DNA of 64,000 nt, from NCBI GenBank assembly GCA_900546925.1, contig UREV01000011.1, forward strand, positions 1 through 64,000. Direction: 5' to 3'. Source of the DNA: an uncultured Bacteroides sp. (GTDB taxonomy: Bacteria > Bacteroidota > Bacteroidia > Bacteroidales > UBA932). This document shows positions 13,543 through 22,693 of this stretch, one piece after another. Each line of letters begins with the position of its first letter. Position 1 is the first letter of the stretch. Both the position numbers and the translations under genes were made by a program. The notes under the pieces were generated by a model. The model was not told the origin of the DNA and made no database searches. It worked only from the letters and a program-made list of their open reading frames with translations.

Positions 13543-14124
13543 TTAGAATGGCAAGTCATCCATTACCTCACCAGAAGAAGGATATTCCGGAGCTGCCGGC
13601 TGTGGCTGCGCACTCTGCTGCTGGTATCCGCCCTGCTGAGCCTGGAAACCGGCCGGTGCAGCCTGTTGAGCCTGGAACCCTGCCGGAGCATTCTGCTGGT
13701 ATCCTGACTGCGGCCCATTCTGCGGCTGTGACCACGCCTGACCTCCGACTGCCTGATTAGCAGGATTATCCTGCTTCTTGCCGAGCAACTGGATAGCATT
13801 GGCCACAATCTCTGTCCTGTACTGCTTGGCGCCAGCCTGGTCAGTCCATGAACGTGTACGGATCTGTCCTTCTATGAAAATCTGCGACCCCTTCCTGATA
13901 TATTTCTCAGCGAGATCAGCCAAGCCTCTCCAAGCTACAATATTGTGCCACTCAGTATTTTCGCGCGTCTCCCCGTTCCTGTCCCTGAACCTTTCAGTCG
14001 TTGCGAGAGGGAACTGCGCCACTTTAGGATTTGCCCCCGGTTGAGCAGAAGGATTGTTCTCGAGGTAACGGACTTCCGGATCTTTTCCCACGTTACCGAT
14101 CAGCATTACTTTATTCAATGACAT
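13543..14124 (-). CDS. ssb: Single-stranded DNA-binding protein
   Basis: A 193-residue SSB. An N-terminal OB fold (MSLNKVMLIGNVGKDPEVRY ... FPLATTERF) is followed by a long low-complexity linker rich in Q, P, G and A with three near copies of APAGFQAQQ (about 138-165). The acidic tip EVMDDLPF is the conserved docking peptide for replication and repair proteins. It lies 51 bases downstream of aroE and 36 upstream of purA. Confidence 0.97.
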   Translation of the reverse strand: MSLNKVMLIGNVGKDPEVRYLENNPSAQPGANPKVAQFPLATTERFRDRNGETRENTEWHNIVAWRGLADLAEKYIRKGSQIFIEGQIRTRSWTDQAGAKQYRTEIVANAIQLLGKKQDNPANQAVGGQAWSQPQNGPQSGYQQNAPAGFQAQQAAPAGFQAQQGGYQQQSAQPQPAAPEYPSSGEVMDDLPF

Positions 14125-14175
14125 AGTTGAAACTGTTTTTAGTTTAACTCTGCAATTTACTAAAATTTCTTGGAA

Positions 14176-15075
14176 TTACATCACCTGTTCCATAGCCTCC
14201 AAGTCAGGTATCTCCCCAGTAAACTTAACATATCCTGTAAGAGCCTGATACAGAAGCCATTTTTTTCCGGAAACATATTGTGCATCTCCTTCCTTAAGAC
14301 GCTCCATTACCTCCCCGCTAAACGAAGGATTCTTATAATTCGCCTCGAAAATCACCTTAGCGGGACGCGGCCACTGATACCTGTCCTCACCTTCGAAATC
14401 CGCAACGTCCAGCAAATCAATATCTTCTATCTTCATAGGAAGCGTATATATAATTAAATCGCACTCCCTGACCGCCGCCCGGAAATCCGTCAGCTGATCC
14501 ACGATGAAACTATATTCCGGCATCTCATCCGCGATCTTCTGCGCCTTTTCCGCCGTCCGGTTCATCAGCGCCGTGTCGAAACCAAGTTCCGCTGCCGCAA
14601 CCGCTGCCGCCCTGCCGGCTCCACCGCAACCCACGACCAGAGCCTGCGGCTTACGTGAAAAGAGTTGTGTCAATGCCTGTTTGACAAATTGATGCACTTT
14701 GATATGTGCCGATTCGCCATACTTTGCGCAAAACTGCTTAACGATACCTGGCATATAAGCCTCAGCAAGACTCATAATGATTCCCGTAAAGTCAGAATTG
14801 TCAGCCATAATGCCGTCTGGCGTCTTCACCAGAAGATTACTTGCGCCGATTTTCTTACAATAAGAAGTGTAGAAATCAGCTCTGCGGAATGCGTCCTCCT
14901 TGAACGGAGCCGTAACATTGATCCCCTTATATCTATCCTCGAAGGCCTTGAAAGACGCGCCGAAATCAGAGCCCTCGATGAGATCATAACTATATTTGCC
15001 GCCATATCCGGCCTCGAAGAGAGCCGGTGACAACGATTTGGAGATCGGGTCGCCTATAAGTCCGAATTTATTCAT
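14176..15075 (-). CDS. aroE: Shikimate dehydrogenase
   Basis: A 299-residue enzyme that reduces 3-dehydroshikimate with NADPH in the chorismate pathway. SKSLSP near residues 13-18 is the shikimate-binding serine motif, NVTAPFK holds the catalytic Lys, ADNSDFTG the paired Asp, and GCGGAGRA the NADP loop. The final helix has a Q in LLYQALTGYVKF. It is about 20-25 residues longer than E. coli AroE because of a helical insertion before the NADP loop (PGIVKQFCAKYGESAHIKVH). Its ATG overlaps the stop of the upstream methyltransferase by 4 bases. aroK, a later step of the same pathway, is nearby at 19.3 kb. Confidence 0.92.
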   Translation of the reverse strand: MNKFGLIGDPISKSLSPALFEAGYGGKYSYDLIEGSDFGASFKAFEDRYKGINVTAPFKEDAFRRADFYTSYCKKIGASNLLVKTPDGIMADNSDFTGIIMSLAEAYMPGIVKQFCAKYGESAHIKVHQFVKQALTQLFSRKPQALVVGCGGAGRAAAVAAAELGFDTALMNRTAEKAQKIADEMPEYSFIVDQLTDFRAAVRECDLIIYTLPMKIEDIDLLDVADFEGEDRYQWPRPAKVIFEANYKNPSFSGEVMERLKEGDAQYVSGKKWLLYQALTGYVKFTGEIPDLEAMEQVM

Positions 15076-15896
15076 TTTGTCAATGTCTTTTTTCCGGAAT
15101 GCCTCTGACGGACTGCCTCGAACATGAGAATCGCAGAGGATACGGAAACATTCAGAGAATCCATCTCACCCAACATCGGTATTTTTACATGGGCATCTGC
15201 ATGAAGCCTCCAGAAAGGCGTAAGTCCCTCATGCTCAGTACCCATGACGATGGCTGTGCCGCAAGTCATGTCAGTATCATAGTACCATTCGGAATCCTGA
15301 AGCTGGGCTGTATAGATACGTATCTTGTTATCATTCAGCCACTGTAGAGTCTCAGAAGAACTGGCGGCTACCACCTGTCTTGTGAAAACTGCACCTAAAC
15401 TTGCCCTGATTAGATTCGGATTATACAAGTCAGTGAGAGAATCACATATTATAACTGCGTCTGCATCAGCCGCATCAGCAGTCCTGAGTATGGCTCCGAG
15501 ATTCCCCGGCTTTTCCACAGACTCAAGTACAACAACCAGGGGATTTTCCCGTAACTTTATGTCAGACAAAGTCTTGTCCTTAATCCCTATCTCAGCTATA
15601 ATGCCCTCAGTACCTTCACGATAAGCTATTTTCTCATAAATCTTCTGCGGTACTTCATAGCAGCTGCAGTTGTCTCCGCACCCTGCGGCTATCTCTTCGA
15701 AATCCCTTCCGGAAATTATATCCCGGCATACGAACAGCGCCCTGACTTGGTAACCCGCATCGATGCAATGCTTGATTTCTTTACGGCCTTCCACTATAAA
15801 AAGCGCATTCTCGCGCCTGGTACGGGATTTCTCCCCAAGCGCGAGAAGCATCTTTATCTTAGGATTTTGAGCCGATGTTATGGTCTCTGTCCTCAT
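15072..15896 (-). CDS. TrmH/SpoU-family RNA 2'-O-methyltransferase
   Basis: A 274-residue SPOUT methyltransferase with an N-terminal substrate-binding domain (ITSAQNPKIKMLLAL ... FIVEGRKEI). The knotted catalytic domain carries three motifs: NLGAILRTADA, IVMGTEHEGL and LNVSVSSAILMFEAVRQR. The family methylates the 2'-OH of rRNA or tRNA from S-adenosylmethionine. The organisation resembles RlmB/YsgA types, but the exact target cannot be read from sequence. It starts 6 bases after lysS and overlaps aroE (ATGA), so it is translationally coupled. Confidence 0.9.
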   Translation of the reverse strand: MRTETITSAQNPKIKMLLALGEKSRTRRENALFIVEGRKEIKHCIDAGYQVRALFVCRDIISGRDFEEIAAGCGDNCSCYEVPQKIYEKIAYREGTEGIIAEIGIKDKTLSDIKLRENPLVVVLESVEKPGNLGAILRTADAADADAVIICDSLTDLYNPNLIRASLGAVFTRQVVAASSSETLQWLNDNKIRIYTAQLQDSEWYYDTDMTCGTAIVMGTEHEGLTPFWRLHADAHVKIPMLGEMDSLNVSVSSAILMFEAVRQRHSGKKTLTK

Positions 15897-15902
15897 ATCT
15901 GT

Positions 15903-17459
15903 TTATTTGTTCTCTTCGGAACGGTTTTCCTCAGAAGCCTTTGCCGCCACTTTCTCAGGTCTCATCTGCGGGAAGAAGAGTACATCCTGGATAGTATTGT
16001 TGCCTGTCATGAGCATGGTAAGACGGTCGATGCCCATTCCGAGACCGGAAGTAGGTGGCATACCATATTCGAGGGCGCGGAGGAAGTCGTAGTCGATAAA
16101 CATAGCCTCGTCATCACCGTTGCTCTTGAGTCTTGCCTGCTCCTCGAAACGCTCACGCTGGTCGATAGGGTCGTTAAGCTCTGAGTAAGCATTTGCAAGC
16201 TCATGTCCGCAAACGAAGAGCTCGAAACGCTCTGTGAGAGTAGGGTCGTTTCTGTGTCTCTTGGTAAGAGGAGACATCTCTACAGGATAGTCAGTTACGA
16301 ATGTAGGCTGAATCAAGTGCTTCTCACAGTACTCGCCGAAGATAGCGTCGATGAGTTTGCCTACACCCATTGAAGGCTCGAACTCGACATGGAGTTTCTT
16401 GCAGGTCTCACGCAACTGGTCCACGTCCATACCTTTCACGTCGATTCCAGTATATTCCTTGATGGCGTCGAGGATACCGATTTTCTTGTAAGGAGCCTTG
16501 AAGTCGATTTCTACACCCTCGTTCATTACGGTAGTCTTTCCGTAGAGGTTCATGGCGATCTTCTCGAGAAGCTTCTCGATGAAATCCATCATCCAGATAT
16601 AATCCTTGTAAGCCACGTAGATTTCCATACAGGTGAACTCAGGATTATGAGTCTTGTCCATACCCTCGTTACGGAAGTCTTTCGCGAACTCATATACGCC
16701 GTCATATCCTCCGACGATAAGTCTCTTCAGGTAAAGCTCATTTGCAATACGCAGATACAGAGGAATGTCCAGTGCGTTATGATGTGTGATGAACGGTCTT
16801 GCGGTAGCACCGCCAGGGATAGACTGGAGAATAGGAGTCTCCACCTCGAGACAGCCTGCGTTGTTGAAATACTCACGCATGGTAGCGATAATCTTGGCCC
16901 TCTTGATGAAGGTGTCCTTCACCTGCGGGTTAACGATAAGGTCTACATAGCGCTGTCTGTATCTGAGCTCCGGATCGGTGAAAGCGTCGTGAACTTTTCC
17001 GTCGGCCTCCTTTACGATAGGGAGAACTTTAAGTGACTTGCTGAGAAGAGTGAGTTCTTTAGCATGAACGGTAATCTGACCTGTCTGAGTCGTGAAAGCG
17101 AAACCCTTGATACCCACGATGTCACCGATGTCGAGAAGTTTCTTGAAAACGGTGTTGTACATGGTTTTGTCCTCACCTGGACAAATCTCGTCACGCTTAA
17201 CATATACCTGAATTCTGCCTGATGCGTCCTGCAACTCCATGAAAGATGCAGCACCCATGATACGTCTTGACATGATTCTTCCGGCGATGCATACATCCTG
17301 GAAGTTTCCTTTCTCTGCAGAATATTCTGATTCGATCTGCGCGGCTGTCGCATTTACAGGGTACAATGGTGCCGGGTAAGGTTCTATGCCCAATTCCCTG
17401 AGTTTGTCGAGGGACTGTCTTCTGATAAGTTCCTGCTCGCTCAATTCCAAATTTGCCAT
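15903..17459 (-). CDS. lysS: Lysyl-tRNA synthetase, class II
   Basis: A 518-residue class II LysRS. The start is taken at MANLELSEQ (17459); the frame stays open to an earlier ATG at 17516, but those 19 codons are low-complexity and run up to the promoter. It has an OB-fold anticodon-binding domain (AGRIMSRRIMGAASFMELQD), then class II motif 2 (FRNEGMDKTHNPEFTCMEIY) and motif 3 (GLGMGIDRLTMLMTG). A short charged tail follows LFFPQMRPE. It is the first gene of the minus-strand run lysS-methyltransferase-aroE-ssb-purA. Confidence 0.97.
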   Translation of the reverse strand: MANLELSEQELIRRQSLDKLRELGIEPYPAPLYPVNATAAQIESEYSAEKGNFQDVCIAGRIMSRRIMGAASFMELQDASGRIQVYVKRDEICPGEDKTMYNTVFKKLLDIGDIVGIKGFAFTTQTGQITVHAKELTLLSKSLKVLPIVKEADGKVHDAFTDPELRYRQRYVDLIVNPQVKDTFIKRAKIIATMREYFNNAGCLEVETPILQSIPGGATARPFITHHNALDIPLYLRIANELYLKRLIVGGYDGVYEFAKDFRNEGMDKTHNPEFTCMEIYVAYKDYIWMMDFIEKLLEKIAMNLYGKTTVMNEGVEIDFKAPYKKIGILDAIKEYTGIDVKGMDVDQLRETCKKLHVEFEPSMGVGKLIDAIFGEYCEKHLIQPTFVTDYPVEMSPLTKRHRNDPTLTERFELFVCGHELANAYSELNDPIDQRERFEEQARLKSNGDDEAMFIDYDFLRALEYGMPPTSGLGMGIDRLTMLMTGNNTIQDVLFFPQMRPEKVAAKASEENRSEENK

Positions 17460-17519
17460 ATATATTCGTTTATTTTTATTATTCTTACTCTTAAAGTCCA
17501 GTGTTTCAAGCCACATCTA

Positions 17520-17527
17520 CAAAAGTA
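17520..17527 (-). promoter_or_regulatory. Bacteroidota -7 box for lysS
   Basis: On the minus strand this reads TACTTTTG, an exact match to TAnnTTTG, about 60 bases upstream of the lysS start. I see no clear -33 TTG at the usual distance. It is 33 bases from the divergent -7 box of recJ. Confidence 0.6.
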
Positions 17528-17560
17528 ACATTTTTAATTCTAAAATTGAAATAAAAAAGG

Positions 17561-17568
17561 TATCTTTG
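17561..17568 (+). promoter_or_regulatory. -7 box just upstream of recJ
   Basis: TATCTTTG is an exact TAnnTTTG match ending only 6 bases before the recJ ATG at 17575. If used, the transcript would have a leader of a few bases at most. No good -33 TTG is visible at 19-21 bases. Confidence 0.5.
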
Positions 17569-17574
17569 TATGCT

Positions 17575-19308
17575 ATGCCAAACGAAAGAGAATGGAGATT
17601 AAGAGATTCTGGTGATCCGGAAAATGTAGCGCAGCTCTCAGCAGAGCTGGGCATCGACCCTGTGCTTGCATCTCTGCTTGTCACCAGGGGAGTGCACACC
17701 TTTGAAGAAGCAAGGTCATTTTTCAGGCCGTCACTGTCCGCTCTTCATGATCCTTTCCTCATGAAAGACATGGACTTGGCAGTGGCCAGACTTGAAAAAG
17801 CTGTCGCTTCTCAGGAAAAAATTCTCGTATATGGAGACTATGATGTCGACGGAACCACGGCAGTAGCCCTGGTCTATTCTTTCATCCGTAGACTCACTTC
17901 CAGTGTAGATTTCTATATTCCGGACCGTTACGACGAAGGCTATGGCGTATCCAAAAAAGGTATCGACTGGGCTTCGGACAACGGCTTCACACTGATTATC
18001 ACCCTCGACTGCGGCATCAAGGCTATCGATAAAGTAAAATATGCCGAGGACAAAGGCATTGACCTTATCATTTGCGATCATCATCTTCCGGAGGAAGAAA
18101 TTCCGGCGGCAGCGGCGGTGCTGGATCCGAAACGCGAGGATTGCACCTATCCGTTCGACGATCTTTCCGGCTGCGGCGTCGGGTTCAAGCTGGTTCAGGC
18201 CTACTCTCAGAAAAACGGCCTGCCTTTCGAGTCGCTCCTCCCTCTTCTGGACCTGCTGGTCGTGAGTATCGCGTCCGACCTGGTTACGGTGGTAGGGGAG
18301 AACAGGGTGCTCGCGCATTTCGGGTTGAAGCGCCTGAATGAGGAGCCTCGCATCGGCCTGAAGGCCATGATAAATCTCGCGAACCTCGAGCAGGGTCATG
18401 TCACTATAGACGATATAGTCTTCAAGATAGGTCCCAGGATCAATGCTGCCGGGCGTATGGAGTCGGGACGTCTTGCTGTAGAGCTACTTACGGCTGAGAC
18501 GGAAGAGGCTGCAGTGACTATCGGATCGCAGATAAATGATAACAACAACGAACGTAAAAGCATTGACCGTGAGATAACTAAGGCCGCATTGGACATGGTT
18601 CAGGACGGCACATGTTGCTCATCGGAGAACGCAGTAATCGTTTACGGACCGGACTGGAACAAGGGCGTGGTCGGCATCGTAGCGTCACGTCTTGTCGAGG
18701 CATATTATAAGCCGGCATTCGTGCTGACGAAGTCCAATGGATTCGTAACTGGTTCAGCCAGAAGCGTGAGGGGATTCGATTTGTATGAGGCGATAAGCAG
18801 CTGCGCCGATTTGTTGGAAAACTACGGCGGACATATCTATGCTGCCGGACTTACGTTGAGGGAGGAAAATTTGCCGGAGTTTGTGCGGAGAATCGACAAA
18901 TATGTCGGTGAACATATCTCTGATGAAATGGCTACACCTATAGTAGATGTGGATTCGGAGATTAATTTCTCACAGATTACCCCGAAATTCTTCCGCATCC
19001 TGAAGCAGTTCCAGCCTTTCGGACCTGGCAACAGCGCACCGGTTTTTCTGACGAAAAATGTCTATGATGACGGTAACGGGCGAAAAGTAGGACCTGGAGG
19101 ACAGCATTTGAAACTGGAACTCATCCAGGAATCGCAGCCTTACCATCAAATCTCCGCGATTGCCTTCAATATGGCGTCGCTGTTCGAACACATCCGTAAC
19201 GGAAATCCTATCGACATCTGTTATAGCGTGGTCGAGAACTATTATCGTGGAAACTCCACTATTCAGTTGCGTATCAAGGATATGCGTGAAAGGGACGTTA
19301 TTATTTAA
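17575..19308 (+). CDS. recJ: Single-stranded-DNA-specific exonuclease RecJ
   Basis: A 577-residue 5'-3' ssDNA exonuclease used in recombination and mismatch repair. The start is set at ATG 17575 (MPNEREWRL), because the frame's upstream extension to 17386 lies in the lysS 5' region and is not RecJ-like. DHH-domain motifs are YGDYDVDG (near 86-93), LDCGIKA and ICDHH (DHH at 168-170). The DHHA1 domain has GVVGIVASR, SARSV and the glycine-rich YGGHIYAAG. The gene ends inside the 3' end of the convergent aroK (8-base overlap). Confidence 0.96.
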   Translation: MPNEREWRLRDSGDPENVAQLSAELGIDPVLASLLVTRGVHTFEEARSFFRPSLSALHDPFLMKDMDLAVARLEKAVASQEKILVYGDYDVDGTTAVALVYSFIRRLTSSVDFYIPDRYDEGYGVSKKGIDWASDNGFTLIITLDCGIKAIDKVKYAEDKGIDLIICDHHLPEEEIPAAAAVLDPKREDCTYPFDDLSGCGVGFKLVQAYSQKNGLPFESLLPLLDLLVVSIASDLVTVVGENRVLAHFGLKRLNEEPRIGLKAMINLANLEQGHVTIDDIVFKIGPRINAAGRMESGRLAVELLTAETEEAAVTIGSQINDNNNERKSIDREITKAALDMVQDGTCCSSENAVIVYGPDWNKGVVGIVASRLVEAYYKPAFVLTKSNGFVTGSARSVRGFDLYEAISSCADLLENYGGHIYAAGLTLREENLPEFVRRIDKYVGEHISDEMATPIVDVDSEINFSQITPKFFRILKQFQPFGPGNSAPVFLTKNVYDDGNGRKVGPGGQHLKLELIQESQPYHQISAIAFNMASLFEHIRNGNPIDICYSVVENYYRGNSTIQLRIKDMRERDVII

Positions 19309-19843
19309 TCCTTTCTTTTATCTCTTCAGCGACTTGCTCATAATCCTTCCCGTCTATGTCCAGAATCATAGATGCGGTGCTTTCGTATATGGCAGCGCGC
19401 TTAGTCATCAGCTCTTCGATTCTGCGGCGTAGCGTTTCACGAGACTCCACCGCGCCCAGCATAGGACGGTCGCCTGGGTATTCCGTCAAGTTGTCCACGA
19501 GGGTTTCCGTGCTGGCTTTCAAGTAGATACAAAGAGTATGACCATGAATTATCTCCGCCGCTTCCGGCGTTGTGACCGTGCCTCCGCCTAGTGAAAGGAT
19601 TAGGTCAATGCTGCCTTTTCTCTGTGAGTCGGCATTGACAGGAACCAACTCCTTGATGGCATTGACCTCCAACTTCCTGAAATGGGCCTCTCCGTCGGTG
19701 GCGAAAATCTCTTTTATTGTCCGGCCTTCGCGCTGCTCGATCCAATCGTCGGAATCGATAAGGGTGCAGCCAAGTAACTTGCTGAGTACCTTACCGATAC
19801 TGCTCTTGCCGCACCCCATGAATCCTGTGAGAGATATAATCAT
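19301..19843 (-). CDS. aroK: Shikimate kinase
   Basis: A 180-residue kinase phosphorylating shikimate at O3. Walker A is GFMGCGKS (7-14), the substrate Asp pair is in IDSDDWIE, the glycine triplet in SLGGGTVTT, and the lid arginine in YPGDRPML. It is encoded 11 bases after parC, at the end of the rluB-like/era/parC/aroK run, and its stop overlaps the recJ 3' end. Confidence 0.95.
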   Translation of the reverse strand: MIISLTGFMGCGKSSIGKVLSKLLGCTLIDSDDWIEQREGRTIKEIFATDGEAHFRKLEVNAIKELVPVNADSQRKGSIDLILSLGGGTVTTPEAAEIIHGHTLCIYLKASTETLVDNLTEYPGDRPMLGAVESRETLRRRIEELMTKRAAIYESTASMILDIDGKDYEQVAEEIKERIK

Positions 19844-19854
19844 CGTCTTGATTT

Positions 19855-22647
19855 TTACATGTCGAAAAGATTCGGCTCGTCGTCTTCGTTGTCCGGATCA
19901 GGCTCGCCGATGTCGCCCAGTGGCTCTTCTCCTTCTTCTGCAGGACGATACATGGCTTCCGGATTAAAACTTTCGCCCTCCGGAATATCCTCAGGGCCGA
20001 GTGTAATTACCTCGCCTGGTTTTACGCCCTCATCTTCATCCTCTTCAGGTTTTTCAAGCGGTTCGATGAATTCGACTTTAAGAACATCGTATCTGTGGCA
20101 TCTGTTGCCTTTCGCAGTGATACCTTTCTTTGCGATAAACTCTTCTGCATCGAACTTCTCAGGCTCCCTGTGTTCCTGTCTGCCTGTGAAAGTGACCATG
20201 AACTGAGGATGCTTGTCTGCGCTGAAGTCCGCGAGGTAAGTGCCTTTGCCTTCAGGTATGAACGATGCCGGAGCATTGTCATTGACAGGGAACGAGAAAC
20301 GCTTGATGTAGAACTGTTTGGACGGTCCGTCGAAGTAGAGGGCCGCGTAGATTTTGTTCTCGTCGTATTTCTCTATCCTGAGCAGGTCGCCCTGATAGCG
20401 GTTGCTCATGTCGTATGATGTGGTGCACCAGGTGCCGTCCTTGAAGATGGCCAATATCTTGTCGTCTCCGCTGAACTGTCCGAGGTGGTCTCCACGTCCT
20501 TCTTCGTTCAGTCGGTTTACATCAGTATCGAACCAGATGTCCTTTCCGCCGATTGTGGATATGCCCTTGGATTTCAGTGAAATACGCTGGATGGCGTTTT
20601 TCGTTACCAAGTTTCCTCTCGAGAGTTTGCCCTTTATGGCGAGTTCTGAAAAGTCGTACTCCATGTTCAGTTTCTTGAGCTTCGGCTTCGGCTTGAAATA
20701 GATTTTCACTGTTTCCGCCTCGCCGTTGTGGTTTACTGAGAACCACATTATTTCAGAACCCGGTGTGCCTTGGGTTATGTTGTACTCTTTGTCTCGCGTT
20801 ATGCTGGTGATGGCGAATCTCTTGGCGTAGTACACAGCGTTCTTGCCGGCTGCTTTTCCGTCGCGGTAGATGACGTTGTATATAGTTCTGCTGTCGCTTC
20901 TGTTGTAGATGCCGACGTAGAGCAAGTTCTTGCCGAAATAGTCTTTTTCGGTGACTTTCTTTATCCAGTATCTTCCGTCCTTGCTGATGACGATGATTTC
21001 CGACATGTCAGAGCAGTCGCAGATGAAGTCGCCCTCGTTTTTCTTGAGGCCCATTCCTACGAAGCCTTCCTCCATATTGGCGTAGAGCTTGGCGTTGTTG
21101 CTTACGACCTTGGTAGCTGTAATGGTCTCGAAACCAGTAATTTCGGTACGTCTCGGGAAATCCTTGCCATACTTGGACTTGATATTGCGGAAGAAATCGA
21201 TAGTGTACTGCGTAAGGTTTGCAAGATGCTCCTTTACGACGTTCAGTTCCTTCTCGATTTCGAGAATCTTTTCGTCGATGACCTTCGTGTCGAATTTGGA
21301 GATCTTGCGTACAGGCTTCTCCACGAGTTTGAGGATGTCCTCCATCTTGATTTCGCGGACAAGCTGACTCTGGAACTCCTTCATCCTCGCCAGAATGGCA
21401 TTGACCTGATCCTCCCAAGATTTCTGGTCCTCCTCGAGTAGTTTGTACACCCGATTCTCGAAGAATATTTTTTCGAGGGAGGTGTAGTGCCAGTTGTCTT
21501 CGAGTTCGCCTTTGCGGATTTCAAGCTGTCTTCCCAGCAGTTCTTTCGTGTGTTCGGTATCGTAGATGAGGATGTCCTCCACGCTGAGGAACTGCGGCTT
21601 GTTATCCTTTATGACACAGGCATTTGGAGCGACTGTAGTCTCACAATCCGTGAACGCGTAGAGTGCGTCGATGGTCTTGTCCGGAGAAACGTCGTTCGGA
21701 AGATGGATGACGAGGTCTGCAGTAGACGTGGTCATATCCTCTATCTTCTTGATCTTTATCTTGCCCTTGTCTTTAGCCTTCAAGATGGAATCCACGAGAG
21801 CATGAGTCGTCTTTCCATAAGGTATCTCCTTGATGGCGAGAGTGTTCTTGTCGATTTTCTCTATCTTGGCCCTGATTTTCACCGAACCGCCACGCTGTCC
21901 TTTCATGTATTTCGAGCAGTCTGCGAGACCTCCGGTAGGGAAGTCCGGCAACAGCTCGAACGGCTTACCCTGGAGATAAGCTATCGAAGCGTCTATCAGT
22001 TCGTTGAAGTTATGAGGGAGAATCTTGGAAGCCATACCGACCGCAATTCCCTCAGTTCCCTGTGCAAGAAGCAGCGGGAACCTTACCGGAAGCTCAGTAG
22101 GCTCCTGATTTCTACCGTCATAGGATGTCATCCAGTTGGTGATCTTCGGGTCGAAAATCACTTCCTTCGCGAATTTGCTTAACCTTGCTTCGATGTATCG
22201 GGCAGCGGCATTTGAGTCTCCTGTCAGAATGTTACCCCAGTTTCCCTGGCAGTCTAAGGCGAATCCTTTCTGACCTAGCTGCACGAGAGCACCGAGGATA
22301 GATGCGTCTCCATGCGGATGATACTGCATCGCCTGTCCCACAATGTTGGCCACCTTGGTCATGTTGCCGTCATCCATCTTGAACATTGCATGCAGAACTC
22401 GTCGCTGAACCGGTTTCAGTCCATCGACAATATTAGGTACCGCACGTTGGAGAATTACATAGGACGAATAGTCGAGGAACCAGTCCTTGAACATTCCGGA
22501 CAGTTTGTATTTCTTGCTGTCCTCTCCAAGCAGTTTCTCGTATTTCTCCGACGGAGTCGCTGTGGATTCATCTATAGGCTCCACATTCAGATTTTCATCA
22601 TTCTCCAACTCATCCGGAGACATCTCGTCTTCATCCCATTCCTTCAT
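19855..22647 (-). CDS. parC: DNA topoisomerase IV subunit A (ParC/GyrA family)
   Basis: A 930-residue type IIA topoisomerase A subunit that breaks and rejoins DNA with subunit B. The winged-helix region includes YHPHGD and NWGNILTGD; the active-site tyrosine is Tyr151 in AAARYIEARL. The coiled-coil/exit-gate region and a beta-pinwheel-like C-terminal half follow. The chain ends in a long acidic tail (about the last 60 residues). Divergence from canonical GyrA and lack of the GyrA box favour ParC. At the quinolone positions equivalent to E. coli ParC Ser80 and Glu84 it has Ala115 and Gly119. parE is not adjacent. Confidence 0.9.
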   Translation of the reverse strand: MKEWDEDEMSPDELENDENLNVEPIDESTATPSEKYEKLLGEDSKKYKLSGMFKDWFLDYSSYVILQRAVPNIVDGLKPVQRRVLHAMFKMDDGNMTKVANIVGQAMQYHPHGDASILGALVQLGQKGFALDCQGNWGNILTGDSNAAARYIEARLSKFAKEVIFDPKITNWMTSYDGRNQEPTELPVRFPLLLAQGTEGIAVGMASKILPHNFNELIDASIAYLQGKPFELLPDFPTGGLADCSKYMKGQRGGSVKIRAKIEKIDKNTLAIKEIPYGKTTHALVDSILKAKDKGKIKIKKIEDMTTSTADLVIHLPNDVSPDKTIDALYAFTDCETTVAPNACVIKDNKPQFLSVEDILIYDTEHTKELLGRQLEIRKGELEDNWHYTSLEKIFFENRVYKLLEEDQKSWEDQVNAILARMKEFQSQLVREIKMEDILKLVEKPVRKISKFDTKVIDEKILEIEKELNVVKEHLANLTQYTIDFFRNIKSKYGKDFPRRTEITGFETITATKVVSNNAKLYANMEEGFVGMGLKKNEGDFICDCSDMSEIIVISKDGRYWIKKVTEKDYFGKNLLYVGIYNRSDSRTIYNVIYRDGKAAGKNAVYYAKRFAITSITRDKEYNITQGTPGSEIMWFSVNHNGEAETVKIYFKPKPKLKKLNMEYDFSELAIKGKLSRGNLVTKNAIQRISLKSKGISTIGGKDIWFDTDVNRLNEEGRGDHLGQFSGDDKILAIFKDGTWCTTSYDMSNRYQGDLLRIEKYDENKIYAALYFDGPSKQFYIKRFSFPVNDNAPASFIPEGKGTYLADFSADKHPQFMVTFTGRQEHREPEKFDAEEFIAKKGITAKGNRCHRYDVLKVEFIEPLEKPEEDEDEGVKPGEVITLGPEDIPEGESFNPEAMYRPAEEGEEPLGDIGEPDPDNEDDEPNLFDM

Positions 22648-22693
22648 TGCTCTTAATAGATTTTAGGAGGCTAATGCCCTGGTTAATAGCTTA

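Noticed and set aside
17386..17574. N-terminal extension of recJ
   Set aside because: The extension crosses the lysS start and both promoters and is low-complexity; RecJ similarity begins at 17575.
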